A DNA stretch of 64,000 bases, from NCBI GenBank assembly GCA_018671895.1, contig JABHGV010000027.1, positions 35,028 through 99,027 of the forward strand, given 5' to 3'. Of this stretch, positions 44,101 through 54,900 are shown piece by piece; position 1 is the first letter of the stretch, and every line of letters begins with the position of its first letter. The translations under genes were made by a program, and so were the position numbers. Source of the stretch: Rhodospirillaceae bacterium. GTDB taxonomy: Bacteria; Pseudomonadota; Alphaproteobacteria; Rhodospirillales; JABHCV01. Below the pieces are notes generated by a model. The model was not told the origin of the DNA. It did no database searches and saw only the letters and a list, made by a program, of their open reading frames with translations.

Positions 44101-45921
44101 GTGCAACGCTTTTTTATCGCCATTCTGACCGCCGCCGCTTTTTTATCGGCCACACCCGCCACGGCTGGGCCAGAACACGCCATCGCCATGCATGGCGCGC
44201 CGAAATACGGGCCCGGTTTCAAGCATTTCGATTATGCCAACCCGAACGCAACGAAGGGCGGCGAGGTGCGGCTGGCGGCCATCGGCACCTATGATAATCT
44301 GAACCCGTATATCCTGAAGGGCATTTCGGCGGCGGGCAGCGGACAGGTGTTCGAGACCCTGATGGAAAGTTCCGAAGACGAGGCATTCACCGAATACGGC
44401 CTACTGGCGGAAGCCATCGAGACCCCGGACGACCGTTCGTGGGTGATTTTCACCCTACGCAAAGAAGCCCGCTGGCACGACGGCAAACCAGTGACGCCGG
44501 GCGACGTTATTTTCAGCGCCAATATTTTAAAGACCAAGGGGCACCCGTTCTATCGAGCCTATTACGCGGCCATCGACAAGGTCACACAAGTCGGCGAGCG
44601 CGGCGTTAAATTCACCTTTTCCGACACCACCAATCGCGAACTGCCGCTGATTGCCGGACAGATTCCAATTCTGCCGAAGCATTACTGGCAGGGGCGCGAC
44701 TTCACCAAAACGACGCTGGAGCCACCGCTGGGCAGTGGGCCATATAAAGTCGGCAAGGTCGAGGCCGGTCGTTCCATCACGTATGAGCGTGTGAAGGATT
44801 ACTGGGGTGCCAATATTCCCGTTAACACGGGCCGCAACAATTTCGATGTCATTACATATGATTATTACCGCGACGGCACGGTGGCGCTGGAGGCGCTGAA
44901 ATCCAATAATTACGACTTCCGTCAGGAAAACATTTCCAAGAACTGGGCGACCGCTTATGACATCCCGCAAATCCGCGACGGCTGGATAAAAAAGGTCAAC
45001 ATCCGCAACGAGCAGCCGACCGGCATGCAGGCTTTTGTCTTCAACACCCGGCGGGCGCAATTCACGGATCCGCGGGTGCGACAGGCCATCGGCTATCTGT
45101 TTGATTTCGAATGGACCAACAAGACCCTGTTTTACGGGCAGTACACGCGGACCAACAGTTACTTTTCCAATTCCGAGCTGGCATCCAGCGGACTGCCCGG
45201 CAAGGCGGAACTGGAAATTCTGGAACCGTTTCGCGGAAAGATTCCCGACGAAGTCTTTACCAAGGAATACATCGCACCGGCGACCGACGGGTCGGGCAGC
45301 AACATCCGCAACAACCAGCGCGCCGCCTTTCGGCTGTTGAAACAGGCCGGGTACACGTTCAAGGATGCGGTCATGGTCGCCCCTGACGGCAAGCCGCTGA
45401 CGTTCGAAATTCTGCTGAGCCAGCCGACGTGGGAACGCATTTCCCTGCCGTTCGCCAAGAACCTGAAAAAACTGGGCATCACAGCAAAAGTCCGCACCGT
45501 CGATGCGGCCCAGTATCAGAAACGCATCGAGGCCTTTGAATTTGACATGGTCGTCGATGTGTTCGGGCAATCCTTGTCGCCGGGCAATGAGCAGCGCGAC
45601 ATGTGGACCTCAGAAGTCGCCGACACCACCGGCAGCCGCAACACCATCGGCGTTAAAGATACGGTCGTCGATGAACTGGTCGACATGGTCATTTCCGCAC
45701 CGGACCGCGAAAGCCTGATTGTCAGGGCCCGCGCTTTGGACCGGGTGTTGCTGTGGGGGCATTACGTCGTTCCCCACTGGCATATTCAAAGCTTCCGCGT
45801 TGCCTACTGGAACAAGTTCGGTCGCCCGGCAACGACGCCGAAGTATGGGCTGTGCTTTAACTGCTGGTGGGTCGACGACAAGCTGGACGCGGCGCTGAAA
45901 GCCCATCAGGGCGACAGCTAG
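44101..45921 (+). CDS. yejA: Oligopeptide ABC transporter substrate-binding protein (YejA-like)
   Basis: The 606-aa periplasmic protein belongs to SBP family 5. A Sec signal (residues 1-22, ending ATA|GP) is followed by YejA-type hallmarks: [50 protein letters not shown] and [16 protein letters not shown]. The GTG at 44101 with AGGAG 6 nt before it is preferred to the GTG at 44083. It heads the yejABEF operon. In other bacteria the system imports peptides, including microcin C; peptide specificity here is unknown. Confidence 0.93.
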   Translation: MQRFFIAILTAAAFLSATPATAGPEHAIAMHGAPKYGPGFKHFDYANPNATKGGEVRLAAIGTYDNLNPYILKGISAAGSGQVFETLMESSEDEAFTEYGLLAEAIETPDDRSWVIFTLRKEARWHDGKPVTPGDVIFSANILKTKGHPFYRAYYAAIDKVTQVGERGVKFTFSDTTNRELPLIAGQIPILPKHYWQGRDFTKTTLEPPLGSGPYKVGKVEAGRSITYERVKDYWGANIPVNTGRNNFDVITYDYYRDGTVALEALKSNNYDFRQENISKNWATAYDIPQIRDGWIKKVNIRNEQPTGMQAFVFNTRRAQFTDPRVRQAIGYLFDFEWTNKTLFYGQYTRTNSYFSNSELASSGLPGKAELEILEPFRGKIPDEVFTKEYIAPATDGSGSNIRNNQRAAFRLLKQAGYTFKDAVMVAPDGKPLTFEILLSQPTWERISLPFAKNLKKLGITAKVRTVDAAQYQKRIEAFEFDMVVDVFGQSLSPGNEQRDMWTSEVADTTGSRNTIGVKDTVVDELVDMVISAPDRESLIVRARALDRVLLWGHYVVPHWHIQSFRVAYWNKFGRPATTPKYGLCFNCWWVDDKLDAALKAHQGDS

Positions 45922-45934
45922 GAAACCAGACGCG

Positions 45935-47053
45935 ATGTCCGCATACATCATCCGCCGCCTGTTGCTGATCATCCCGACCTTGTTCGGGATCATGGTCATT
46001 AATTTTGCCGTTGTTCAGGTCGCGCCCGGCGGGCCGGTCGAACAGATGATCGCCCAGATCAAGGGCACCGCCACATCGGCGACGGCGCGTTTTGGCGGCG
46101 GCAGTGGCGGTGAAACCAGCGGTGGTGGTGGAAAGTCGGCAACCATATCGGGCGGCGGTGGCGATGTCGCCAAGTACCGGGGCGCCAAGGGACTGGACCC
46201 GGACCTGATCAAGGAAATCGAAAAGCTGTACGGGTTCGACAAACCGGCCGGTGAGCGTTTCTGGATGATGATGAAAAGCTATGCGGTGTTCGATTTCGGC
46301 GACAGTTTCTTTCGCGATCGAAAGGTCATTGATCTGGTCATCGACAAGATGCCGGTATCGATCTCGCTGGGGCTGTGGACGACATTGATCGTCTATCTGA
46401 TATCGATCCCGCTGGGCGTGATGAAGGCGGTGCGCGACGGGTCGCACTTCGACATCTGGACATCGGGCGTGATTGTGCTGGGCAACGCCATACCCGGATT
46501 CCTGTTCGCCATTTTGCTTATCGTGCTGTTCGCCGGCGGCAGTTTTCTGGATTGGTTCCCGTTGCGTGGCCTGACGTCTGCCGATTGGGACACCATGGGC
46601 TGGGCGCAGCGCATTGGCGATTATTTCTGGCACATCGCCCTGCCCGTGTTGTCCATGGTCATCGGCGGTTTCGCCGGGATGACGATGCTGACCAAGAATT
46701 CGTTTCTGGACGAGATCAACAAACAATATGTGATCACCGCACGGTCCAAGGGTTTGAGCGAAAAGCGCGTGCTGTATGGCCATGTCTTCCGCAACGCCAT
46801 GCTGCTGATCATCGCCGGATTCCCCAGCGCCTTCATCAGCATTTTGTTCACAGGATCATTGCTGATGGAAATGATTTTCTCGCTGGACGGCCTGGGCCTG
46901 TTGGGGTTCGAGGCCGTCGTCAATCGCGACTATCCGGTAATGTTCGGGACCCTGTTCGCGTTCACTCTGTTGGGCCTGATCATGAACATCATCAGCGATG
47001 TCATGTATCACATCATCGATCCGCGCATCGATTTCGAAGCCCGTGGGGCGTAG
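45935..47053 (+). CDS. yejB: Oligopeptide ABC transporter permease (YejB-like)
   Basis: The 372-aa inner-membrane permease has an N-terminal span followed by a periplasmic loop, then the binding-protein-dependent transport domain ([22 protein letters not shown] onward) with the EAA loop ([22 protein letters not shown]) that docks the ATPase. Between residues about 50 and 80 it carries a Gly/Ser-rich, low-complexity insert ([15 protein letters not shown] and GGGGDV) not needed for the fold. The next permease gene starts 4 bp after its stop. Confidence 0.94.
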   Translation: MSAYIIRRLLLIIPTLFGIMVINFAVVQVAPGGPVEQMIAQIKGTATSATARFGGGSGGETSGGGGKSATISGGGGDVAKYRGAKGLDPDLIKEIEKLYGFDKPAGERFWMMMKSYAVFDFGDSFFRDRKVIDLVIDKMPVSISLGLWTTLIVYLISIPLGVMKAVRDGSHFDIWTSGVIVLGNAIPGFLFAILLIVLFAGGSFLDWFPLRGLTSADWDTMGWAQRIGDYFWHIALPVLSMVIGGFAGMTMLTKNSFLDEINKQYVITARSKGLSEKRVLYGHVFRNAMLLIIAGFPSAFISILFTGSLLMEMIFSLDGLGLLGFEAVVNRDYPVMFGTLFAFTLLGLIMNIISDVMYHIIDPRIDFEARGA

Positions 47054-47057
47054 CGCG

Positions 47058-48089
47058 ATGAAACCCCTAAAGCCCATGAACGCCCGCCGACTGGAAAATT
47101 TCCGCGCCAACCGACGCGGCTATTTCTCGTTGTGGATTTTTCTCTGCATTTTCCTTGTCACCCTGTTCGCCGAGGTCATCGCCAACGACAAACCGTTGGT
47201 CATTCAGCACGATGGGGAATTTTATTCGCCGGTCTTCATGACCTATCCGGAAACCACCTTTGGCGGCGATTTCCCGACCGAGGCCGATTACCGCGACCCC
47301 TTTATCATCGAACAGATTGAGGCGACCGGCGGCTGGATTTTATGGCCACTGATCCCCTATGCCCACGACACCATCAATTTCAACCTGAACGTTCCCGCCC
47401 CAAGCCCGCCGACGACTGACAACTGGCTGGGCACCGACGATCAGGGCCGCGACGTGCTGGCCAGAGCCATTTACGGCTTTCGCATATCAGTGCTGTTCGG
47501 CCTCGTGCTGACCCTGTTTTCATCCATCGTCGGCGTTGCAGCGGGGGCCGTGCAGGGATACTTCGGCGGCACCACGGATTTGTTATTCCAGCGTTTCATT
47601 GAAATCTGGTCGGGCCTGCCGGTGCTGTTTTTATTGATCATTCTGGCCAGCATCGTCGAGCCCAATTTCTGGTGGCTGCTGGGCATCATGCTGCTGTTTT
47701 CGTGGATGGCGCTGGTCGGCGTGGTCCGGGCCGAATTCCTGAGAGCGCGTAATTTCGATTATGTGCGCGCCGCACGCGCGCTGGGCGTCAGCGATATCAC
47801 CATCATGTATCGCCATATCCTGCCCAATGCCATGGTCGCGACGGTGACGTTCCTGCCGTTCATTTTAAACGGGTCGATCACGACACTGACGGCCTTGGAT
47901 TTCATCGGCTTTGGGCTGCCGCCGGGATCGGCCAGCCTTGGCGAGTTGCTCAATCAGGGCAAGGCCAACATGCAGGCCCCGTGGCTGGGCCTGACCGCAT
48001 TTTCCGTGTTGGCGATTATGCTCAGCCTGCTGATCTTTATCGGCGAGGCGGTGCGCGACGCGTTTGATCCCAGAAAGACATTCAGATGA
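47058..48089 (+). CDS. yejE: Oligopeptide ABC transporter permease (YejE-like)
   Basis: The 343-aa permease pairs with YejB. After an N-terminal span (about 20-42) and a large periplasmic segment with the YejE-specific FPTEADYRDPFI and GTDDQGRDVLARAIYGFR, it has five spans and the EAA loop YVRAARALGVSDITIMYRHILPNA. The start is ATG 47058; longer in-frame sequence lies inside yejB. Its end overlaps the ATPase start by 4 nt (ATGA). Confidence 0.94.
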   Translation: MKPLKPMNARRLENFRANRRGYFSLWIFLCIFLVTLFAEVIANDKPLVIQHDGEFYSPVFMTYPETTFGGDFPTEADYRDPFIIEQIEATGGWILWPLIPYAHDTINFNLNVPAPSPPTTDNWLGTDDQGRDVLARAIYGFRISVLFGLVLTLFSSIVGVAAGAVQGYFGGTTDLLFQRFIEIWSGLPVLFLLIILASIVEPNFWWLLGIMLLFSWMALVGVVRAEFLRARNFDYVRAARALGVSDITIMYRHILPNAMVATVTFLPFILNGSITTLTALDFIGFGLPPGSASLGELLNQGKANMQAPWLGLTAFSVLAIMLSLLIFIGEAVRDAFDPRKTFR

Positions 48090-49708
48090 GCCTGCTTGAA
48101 ATTGAAAACCTGAGTGTGTCGTTCGGCGAAGGAAACCGAGAGGTCGAGGCCGTTCGCGGCGTGTCGCTGTCGCTGGACAAGGGCGAGACGGCGGCGCTGG
48201 TCGGTGAGTCCGGTTCCGGAAAATCGGTAACGGCGCTGTCGGTCATGCGCTTGTTGCCTTATCCGCTGGCCCATCATCCGTCCGGGTCAATCAAGTTCGC
48301 CGGCGAAGAGATTATGGACGCGCCGGAAAGCCACATGCGCCAGCTGCGCGGTGATCGCATGGCGATGATTTTTCAGGAACCCCTGAACAGCCTGAACCCG
48401 CTGCATTGCATAGAAAAACAAATCAGCGAAGTGCTGCTGGTGCACAAGGCGATGACATCGGCGATGGCGCGGGACCGAGTCGAGGAATTGATGACGCTGG
48501 TCGGATTGCAAGACCAGATTTCACGGCTGGGCAATCTGCCGCATGAATTTTCCGGCGGCCAGCAGCAACGCGTAATGATCGCGATGGCGCTGGCCAACGA
48601 GCCGGACCTGCTGATCGCCGACGAACCGACGACCGCCGTCGACGTTACCATTCAGGCGCAGCTGCTCGACCTGTTGAAGGACTTGCAGGAAAAACTCGAC
48701 ATGGCGCTGCTGCTGATTACCCACGATCTGAGCGTTGTTCGCCACATGGCCGACACGGTATCGGTGATGAACGCCGGGCGCATTGTTGAACAAGGCGCTG
48801 CTGCCGATATTTTCGAGCGTCCCCAAGACACCTATACAAAGACCCTGCTGGCGGCCGAGCCGAAGGGCGCACCGATGCCTGCTGATGCCAGCGCCCCGGA
48901 CCTGATAAGCGGTGAGGACATAAAGGTATGGTTCCCGATCAAGCGTGGCATCATCGGGCGCACCGTTGATCATGTTAAAGCGGTCGACGGAGTGTCGCTG
49001 ACGGTGAAGCGCGGCCATACGCTGGGCGTCGTTGGTGAATCCGGTTCCGGCAAAAGCACCCTGGCCCGGGCCCTGCTGCGGCTGGAAAAATCAGACGGCT
49101 CGATCAAACTGGAAGACAGCCAGTTACAGGGCCGGGACGCGAGCGAACTGCGCCCCTTGCGCAAGCGCATGCAAATCGTTTTTCAAGATCCGTTCGGAAG
49201 CCTTAGCCCGCGCCAGTCGGTCGGGCAAATCGTCGGCGAAGGGCTGGTCGTCCATGGCATCGGCGGGTCTGAGGAAGAACGCCGGACGTTAATCGCCGAC
49301 ACATTAAAAGAGGTCGGACTTGAGCCCGAGATGATGGACCGTTATCCGCACGAGTTTTCCGGCGGCCAGCGCCAGCGGATATCCATTGCCCGCGCGCTGG
49401 TGCTGAAACCGGACTTCATCATCATGGACGAGCCGACAAGCGCGCTCGATATGTCGGTGCAGGCGCAGATCGTCGAATTGTTGCGCGACCTGCAGGAACG
49501 CCACGGCCTGACGTATCTGTTCATCAGCCATGATTTGAAGGTGGTGCGCGCCGTCGCCCACGACATTGTCGTCATGCGCGATGGCAAGATCGTCGAACAA
49601 GGCCCGGCGGCCGACGTCTTCGCCCGGCCCCAACAGGCCTATACCCGCGCCCTGATGGCGGCCGCCCTGGAAATGAAGGCCGACGATACGGGCGTGGTCG
49701 GAATCTGA
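48086..49708 (+). CDS. yejF: Oligopeptide ABC transporter ATP-binding protein, two fused ATPase domains (YejF-like)
   Basis: The 540-aa protein contains two complete ABC ATPase domains (about 1-255 and 275-530). Each has Walker A GESGSGKS, a signature ([18 protein letters not shown]), Walker B ([16 protein letters not shown]) and a switch His (ITHDLS; ISHDLK). It would power the YejBE channel. This fused layout is characteristic of YejF. ghrA starts within its stop (TGATG). Confidence 0.96.
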   Translation: MSLLEIENLSVSFGEGNREVEAVRGVSLSLDKGETAALVGESGSGKSVTALSVMRLLPYPLAHHPSGSIKFAGEEIMDAPESHMRQLRGDRMAMIFQEPLNSLNPLHCIEKQISEVLLVHKAMTSAMARDRVEELMTLVGLQDQISRLGNLPHEFSGGQQQRVMIAMALANEPDLLIADEPTTAVDVTIQAQLLDLLKDLQEKLDMALLLITHDLSVVRHMADTVSVMNAGRIVEQGAAADIFERPQDTYTKTLLAAEPKGAPMPADASAPDLISGEDIKVWFPIKRGIIGRTVDHVKAVDGVSLTVKRGHTLGVVGESGSGKSTLARALLRLEKSDGSIKLEDSQLQGRDASELRPLRKRMQIVFQDPFGSLSPRQSVGQIVGEGLVVHGIGGSEEERRTLIADTLKEVGLEPEMMDRYPHEFSGGQRQRISIARALVLKPDFIIMDEPTSALDMSVQAQIVELLRDLQERHGLTYLFISHDLKVVRAVAHDIVVMRDGKIVEQGPAADVFARPQQAYTRALMAAALEMKADDTGVVGI

Positions 49709-50652
49709 TGGGCATTATCTTCATCGCCGGGGAAATTGACGCCGACGTCTGGCGCGACGTGTTGGCGGCGGAATTGCCCGAGATTGATTTTGATACGGAC
49801 TTTTATGTCTGGCCAGACCGCCCCACTGATCCCGGCGATATCGATATCGCGCTGGTCTGGCGTCCGCCAGAAAATGCCCTGAGCGAATTTCCCGGCCTTG
49901 CCTGCGTCATCAATCTGGGGGCCGGGGTCGATAGCATCCTGAACGACGAGACCTATCCCCGGCATGTGCCGCTGGTCCGCATGATCGACCCTGCCCTGAC
50001 CCGGCACATGACCGAATTCGTCATCCAGCGGGTGCTGACGTTTCATCGCAAGTTTCATGTCTATGACAGCTTCCAGCGGAACCACGACTGGAAGGAAATG
50101 CGCCAGGAAGACACGCTGACCAAGCGCGTCGGGATATTGGGCCTGGGCGAACTGGGCAGTGATGCGGCACGGGTGCTGGCAAGCATCGGCTTTGATGTTG
50201 CCGGGTGGAGCCGCCGTGAAAAGACCATCGACGGCGTTCAATCATTTTTTGGCGAAGATGCCTTCACACCATTTCTTGGGCGCACCGACATTCTGGTCTG
50301 CCTGTTGCCGCTAACCGAAGCCACCCGCGGCATATTGAATGCCGATACCCTGTCACAATTGCCCGAAGGCGCGTACGTGATCAACGCGGCGCGCGGTGGC
50401 CATCAGGTCGAGGCGGACTTGCTGGCGGCGCTGGATAGCGGACATCTGGCTGGCGCGGCACTGGATGTCTTCAACGAAGAACCGTTACCCGCATCTTCGC
50501 CCATTTGGGATCACCCGAAGGTTCTGGTCACCCCGCACATCGCCAGTCTGTCGTCGCCCGGGTCAGCGGCGCGGGAAATCGCAGCCAACATCCGACGCAT
50601 TCGAAAGGGTGAAGAGCCCACCGATCAGGTCAGCCTGGACGCGGGATACTGA
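49708..50652 (+). CDS. ghrA: Glyoxylate/hydroxypyruvate reductase A-like D-2-hydroxyacid dehydrogenase
   Basis: The 314-aa NAD(P)H enzyme of the D-isomer 2-hydroxyacid dehydrogenase family reduces glyoxylate or hydroxypyruvate. The dinucleotide loop GILGLGELGSDAARVL, catalytic Arg in NAARGGHQVE, Glu in DVFNEEPLP and His in TPHIASLSSP are present. N-terminal sequence (DVWRDVLAAELPEIDF) is like GhrA. It is joined to the yej operon by a 1-nt overlap, suggesting co-regulation, although a functional link with peptide import is not evident. Confidence 0.92.
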   Translation: MGIIFIAGEIDADVWRDVLAAELPEIDFDTDFYVWPDRPTDPGDIDIALVWRPPENALSEFPGLACVINLGAGVDSILNDETYPRHVPLVRMIDPALTRHMTEFVIQRVLTFHRKFHVYDSFQRNHDWKEMRQEDTLTKRVGILGLGELGSDAARVLASIGFDVAGWSRREKTIDGVQSFFGEDAFTPFLGRTDILVCLLPLTEATRGILNADTLSQLPEGAYVINAARGGHQVEADLLAALDSGHLAGAALDVFNEEPLPASSPIWDHPKVLVTPHIASLSSPGSAAREIAANIRRIRKGEEPTDQVSLDAGY

Positions 50653-50660
50653 TCCCGAAA

Positions 50661-50715
50661 GGACAAATGACCCCAAGTCAGTTGTCCTTCAGAAGCCCGC
50701 GACTGAGGGACAACT
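50661..50715. other. Two mutually exclusive hairpins between ghrA and uppP
   Basis: GGACAA-A-TGAC (50661-50671) pairs with GTCA-G-TTGTCC (50677-50687). The same TTGTCC, as AGTTGTCC (50680-50687), can instead pair with GGACAACT (50708-50715). The second stem includes part of the uppP stop codon TAG (50714-50716). Neither has a good T-tract, so they may mark bidirectional transcript ends or RNA stability elements. Confidence 0.5.
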
Positions 50716-51523
50716 AAGAGATAAATCCGTAAGACAAGGCCAGCAAGCCGCCGCCCAACGCAATGCGATAGAGCACGAATGGCGTGAAAGTTGCGCGACG
50801 CAGCCACGCCATCATGATGAATATGGCGACAAGCGCCGTGCCAAAGGCCAGACCGGCAGCCAGGATGGCATCCGCCGTCAGCTGCGCATCGCCGCTGTGA
50901 TACAGCTGCAATCCCTTCAGGGTTCCGGCCCCGATGATCGTCGGGATCGACAGCAGCATGGAAAAACGCGCTGCTTCGGACCTCTCCATGCCGAGCATGC
51001 GCGCCGCCGACATGGTTATGCCCGACCGGCTGGTGCCCGGCACCAGTGCCAGCACCTGAGACAGGCCAATAATTATGGCGTCGACAATGCCGATATGTTC
51101 GACCCGCCGCACCGTCATGCCGACCTGATCGGTAATATAGAGAACGATGCCAAACCCGAAGGTCGTCCAGGCGATGATTTCGATAGAGCGCAGACCGTCC
51201 ATCATGCCGTAGCGTTCCATCAGGTAGCCAGCCGCGATCACAGGCAACGTCGCCAGCACCAGCAGCCCGAATAGACGGGCATACGGATCACGCCTGCCGC
51301 GCGTCACCGCCAGCAGCCCCGCCGTCATTCCCAGCATGTCGCGCCAGAAATACAGGCAAACCGCGCCCAGCGTTCCAACATGCACGGCAACATCGATGAT
51401 CAGCCCCTGGTCGGGCCAATCGGCAAAAACCGGGATCAAGACAAGATGGCCAGACGAACTAATCGGCAGAAATTCGGTGATTCCCTGCACAATGGCGAGA
51501 ACCACAATATGTAGAACGGGCAA
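50714..51523 (-). CDS. uppP: Undecaprenyl-diphosphatase (UppP/BacA)
   Basis: The 269-aa polytopic membrane enzyme recycles the lipid carrier undecaprenyl pyrophosphate for peptidoglycan and LPS synthesis; extra copies give bacitracin resistance. The catalytic region IVQGITEFLPISSSGHLVL and the PGTSRSGITMSAAR motif are intact, with about eight spans. The start is TTG 51523, seven nt after GGGAG, so that LHIVVLAIVQG begins the protein as in its relatives; an ATG 40 codons upstream lacks support. Confidence 0.95.
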   Translation of the reverse strand: MPVLHIVVLAIVQGITEFLPISSSGHLVLIPVFADWPDQGLIIDVAVHVGTLGAVCLYFWRDMLGMTAGLLAVTRGRRDPYARLFGLLVLATLPVIAAGYLMERYGMMDGLRSIEIIAWTTFGFGIVLYITDQVGMTVRRVEHIGIVDAIIIGLSQVLALVPGTSRSGITMSAARMLGMERSEAARFSMLLSIPTIIGAGTLKGLQLYHSGDAQLTADAILAAGLAFGTALVAIFIMMAWLRRATFTPFVLYRIALGGGLLALSYGFIS

Positions 51524-51778
51524 GTATATTCTCCCAAGATGTAGAGAACTTATAGCATTCGAGACGTTCGGCCCCAACCCGGAATCTGTCAACGCCACTG
51601 GCTTTCGGAATAACGTTCCCATATTGTGGGACGCGGTGTGCATTTTCTGATTGGCAACACCCCGTCAGGCTTGGTATTGAGGGTCCAAATTCACTCAATT
51701 TGTGAGCTTTGGTTTGAGCAAAAATGTCGCGAGGTTAGGAATTTGACCGAAGGACATGTAGACATATTCGAGGGCATA
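51524..51778. other. Intergenic region between uppP and gltB
   Basis: This AT-richer divergent region must hold promoters for uppP and probably gltB. On the plus strand TTGACC (51742-51747) with TATTCG 16 bp later is a weak promoter match. A CTCA-ATTTG-TGAG inverted repeat lies near 51693. No gene is convincing. Confidence 0.4.
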
Positions 51779-51937
51779 ATGACGACAACTCGCGGCATTT
51801 CTGCCAAATCCCTTCGGGACGGGGCTCTTTTTTCGACGGATGTCGTTGCAAAAGAACTTGTGATGACGGCATCACAGCGTCTTTCGCGCCTAGTCCAGCA
51901 AAAAAATGGCTCCCGCGAAAGCCATAAACTGAGTTAA
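51779..51937 (+). CDS. Possible 52-aa small protein upstream of gltB
   Basis: An ATG at 51779 follows GAGGGC at a workable distance and opens 52 codons, ending 43 bp before gltB. The peptide (starting [12 protein letters not shown], basic end) matches nothing I know. Codon use is less biased than in neighbouring genes, so this may equally be an untranslated leader of gltB. Confidence 0.25.
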   Translation: MTTTRGISAKSLRDGALFSTDVVAKELVMTASQRLSRLVQQKNGSRESHKLS

Positions 51938-51980
51938 TTTGGGCCCTACGCCCTCCGCTAAATTAAAGGTAACGAAATTC

Positions 51981-54900
51981 ATGAGCCAACAAGATTGGCC
52001 CTCAGCCCCCGGTCTGCCCCAAAAGCAAGGCCTGTATGATCCCGCCAACGAGCGAGACAACTGCGGTCTCGGCTTCATCGCCGATATCAAGAATCGCAAA
52101 AGTCACGATATCGTTCGCGATGGCTTGCAGATTCTGATCAACCTTGACCATCGCGGTGCCATTGGCGCCGATCCGCTGGCCGGTGACGGCGCCGGTATCT
52201 TGTTGCAGGTTCCCGACAGGCTATTCCAAGAAGAATGCCCGAAGCTGGGCTTTGATCTGCCCCCGGCAGGTGATTACGCCGTCGGCATGGTGTTCCTGCC
52301 GACCAATAAAAAGACTCTAGACAAGTGTATCGTGGCTTTCGATAAGGTCGTGCCCGAAGAAGGCCAGAGCATTATTGGCTGGCGCGACGTGCCGGTCGAC
52401 AATTCCTATCTGGGCGAGAGCGTCAAGCCGATCGAACCGGTGATCCGCCAAATCTTCATCGCCAAGGGAAAAGGCTTCGAAGACACCGACGCCTTTGAGC
52501 GCAAGTTGTTCGTCATTCGCAAGCGCGTCCACCACGAGCTGTGGGACCACGACATTGAGGACAAGAAGCAATTCTACATCACGTCGCTGTCGACACGCAC
52601 CATCACCTATAAGGGGATGATGCTGGCCCCCAACGTCGATAATTATTTTCTCGACTTGCGCGACGAGCGGACGGAATCGGCGCTGGCGCTTGTGCATCAG
52701 CGTTTTTCCACCAATACCTTCCCGTCGTGGCCGTTGGCCCAGCCGTTCCGTTATCTGTGTCATAACGGCGAAATCAATACCGTGCGCGGCAACATCAACT
52801 GGATGGCGGCGCGACGTCATAATATGAAGTCCGATATTCTGGGCGACGATCTGGAAAAACTGTGGCCGTTGATCGGCGACGGCTCGTCGGATTCCGCGAC
52901 CTTCGACAATGCGCTGGAATTGCTGGTCGCCGGTGGCTATTCGCTGGCCCACGCGATGATGATGATGATTCCGGAAGCCTGGTCAGGCAACCCGCTGATG
53001 GATGACGACCGGCGCGCCTTTTACGAATATCACGCCGCCCTGATGGAACCGTGGGACGGCCCGGCATCCATGGCCTTTACCGATGGCCGCCAGATCGGCG
53101 CGACCCTGGACCGTAACGGACTGCGCCCGTCGCGCTATATCGTTACCGACGACGACAAGGTGATCCTGGGGTCCGAAGTCGGCGTGCTGCCGATTCCGGA
53201 AAGCAAGATCGTCAAAAAGTGGCGTCTGCAACCGGGTAAGATGTTGCTGATCGATCTGGAAGAAGGCCGCATCGTCGACGACGAAGAACTGAAGGCGACG
53301 CTGGCAACCACCAAGCCCTATCAGAAGTGGCTTGATGAAACCCAGATCAAGCTGGAAGAACTGCCGATGGAAGTTTCGGCGATGACACCGGACAAGAAGA
53401 CCATTCTTGATCGCCAACAGGCCTTTGGTTATACGCAAGAAGACATCAAGTTCTACCTTGAGCCGATGGCCATCCATGGCATCGACCCGCTGGGTTCCAT
53501 GGGATCAGACATTCCGCCGACGGTTTTGTCGGATCGACCGAAGAACCTGTACGGCTATTTCAAACAGAACTTCGCCCAGGTCACCAATCCGCCGATCGAC
53601 CCGATTCGCGAAGAATCGGTGATGTCGCTGGTGTCGCTGATCGGGCCCAGACCGAACCTGCTGGACCTAAACACAGGCGGCACCCACAAGCGGCTCGAAG
53701 TCAGCCAGCCTATTCTGTCGAACGTCGACCTGGAAAAGATCAGGCGCATCGAAAACAAGGTCGGCCACGCGTTTCAGACCTATACCCTGGATATCTGTTA
53801 TGGGGCCACCGATGGCCCCGACGGCATGAAGGGCGCGCTTGATGCGCTGTGTGAAAAGGCACAACTGGTCGTCACCGAAGGCCACAATATTCTTATTCTG
53901 TCTGACCGTGGCGTTAATGCCGACCGCGTCGCCATTCCGGCCCTGCTGGCAACGGCCGCCGTTCATCACCACCTGATCCGGGAAGGTTTGCGCACCGAGG
54001 TCGGGCTGGTTGTCGAGACCGGAGAGGCCCGTCAGGTTCATGATTTCTGCCTGCTTGCCGGTTACGGGGCTGAAGCCATCAGCCCCTATCTGGCATTCGA
54101 GACCCTGTCGCAGTTGCACCACAACCTGCCCGGCGAGATGTCCGAACGCCAAGCCCACAACAACTACGTCAAGTCTGTGTCCAAGGGCATTTTGAAGGTC
54201 ATGTCGAAGATGGGCATTTCGACGTATCAATCTTATTGCGGGGCGCAGATTTTCGATGCCGTCGGCCTGGCGACGCCGTTTATCGATGCGTATTTCACCG
54301 GCACCGCGACGACCGTTGAAGGCATCGGCCTGAACGAGGTCGCCGTGGAAACGCTGAACCGTCATTCAGACGCCTATGGCAACGCCCCGGTATTACGGAA
54401 CGCACTGGAAGTTGGCGGCGATCTGGCCTATCGGGTGCGCGGCGAAGAACACATCTGGACACCCGATACCATCGGCAAGTTGCAGCACGCGGTTCGCGCC
54501 GGTGATTACGAGGGCTTCAAGGAATTCTCTGCCATCGTCAACGATCAGGACACCAAGCTGAAAAACCTGCGCGGCCTGTTCAAGTTCAAAAACGTCAAGC
54601 CCGTCCCCATAGACGAGGTCGAATCGGTAGCAGATATCGTCAAGCGATTCGCCACCGGTGCCATGTCGTTCGGTTCTATCTCGTGGGAAGCCCACACCAA
54701 TCTGGCGATTGCCATGAACCGTCTGGGGGCCAAGTCCAATACCGGCGAAGGCGGCGAGGAAGTCAGCCGCTTCACGCCCATGGACAACGGCGACAGCATG
54801 CGTTCGGCAATCAAGCAGGTGGCATCGGGACGTTTCGGCGTGACCACCGAATATCTGGTCAATGCCGACGACATCCAGATCAAGATGGCGCAGGGCGCCA

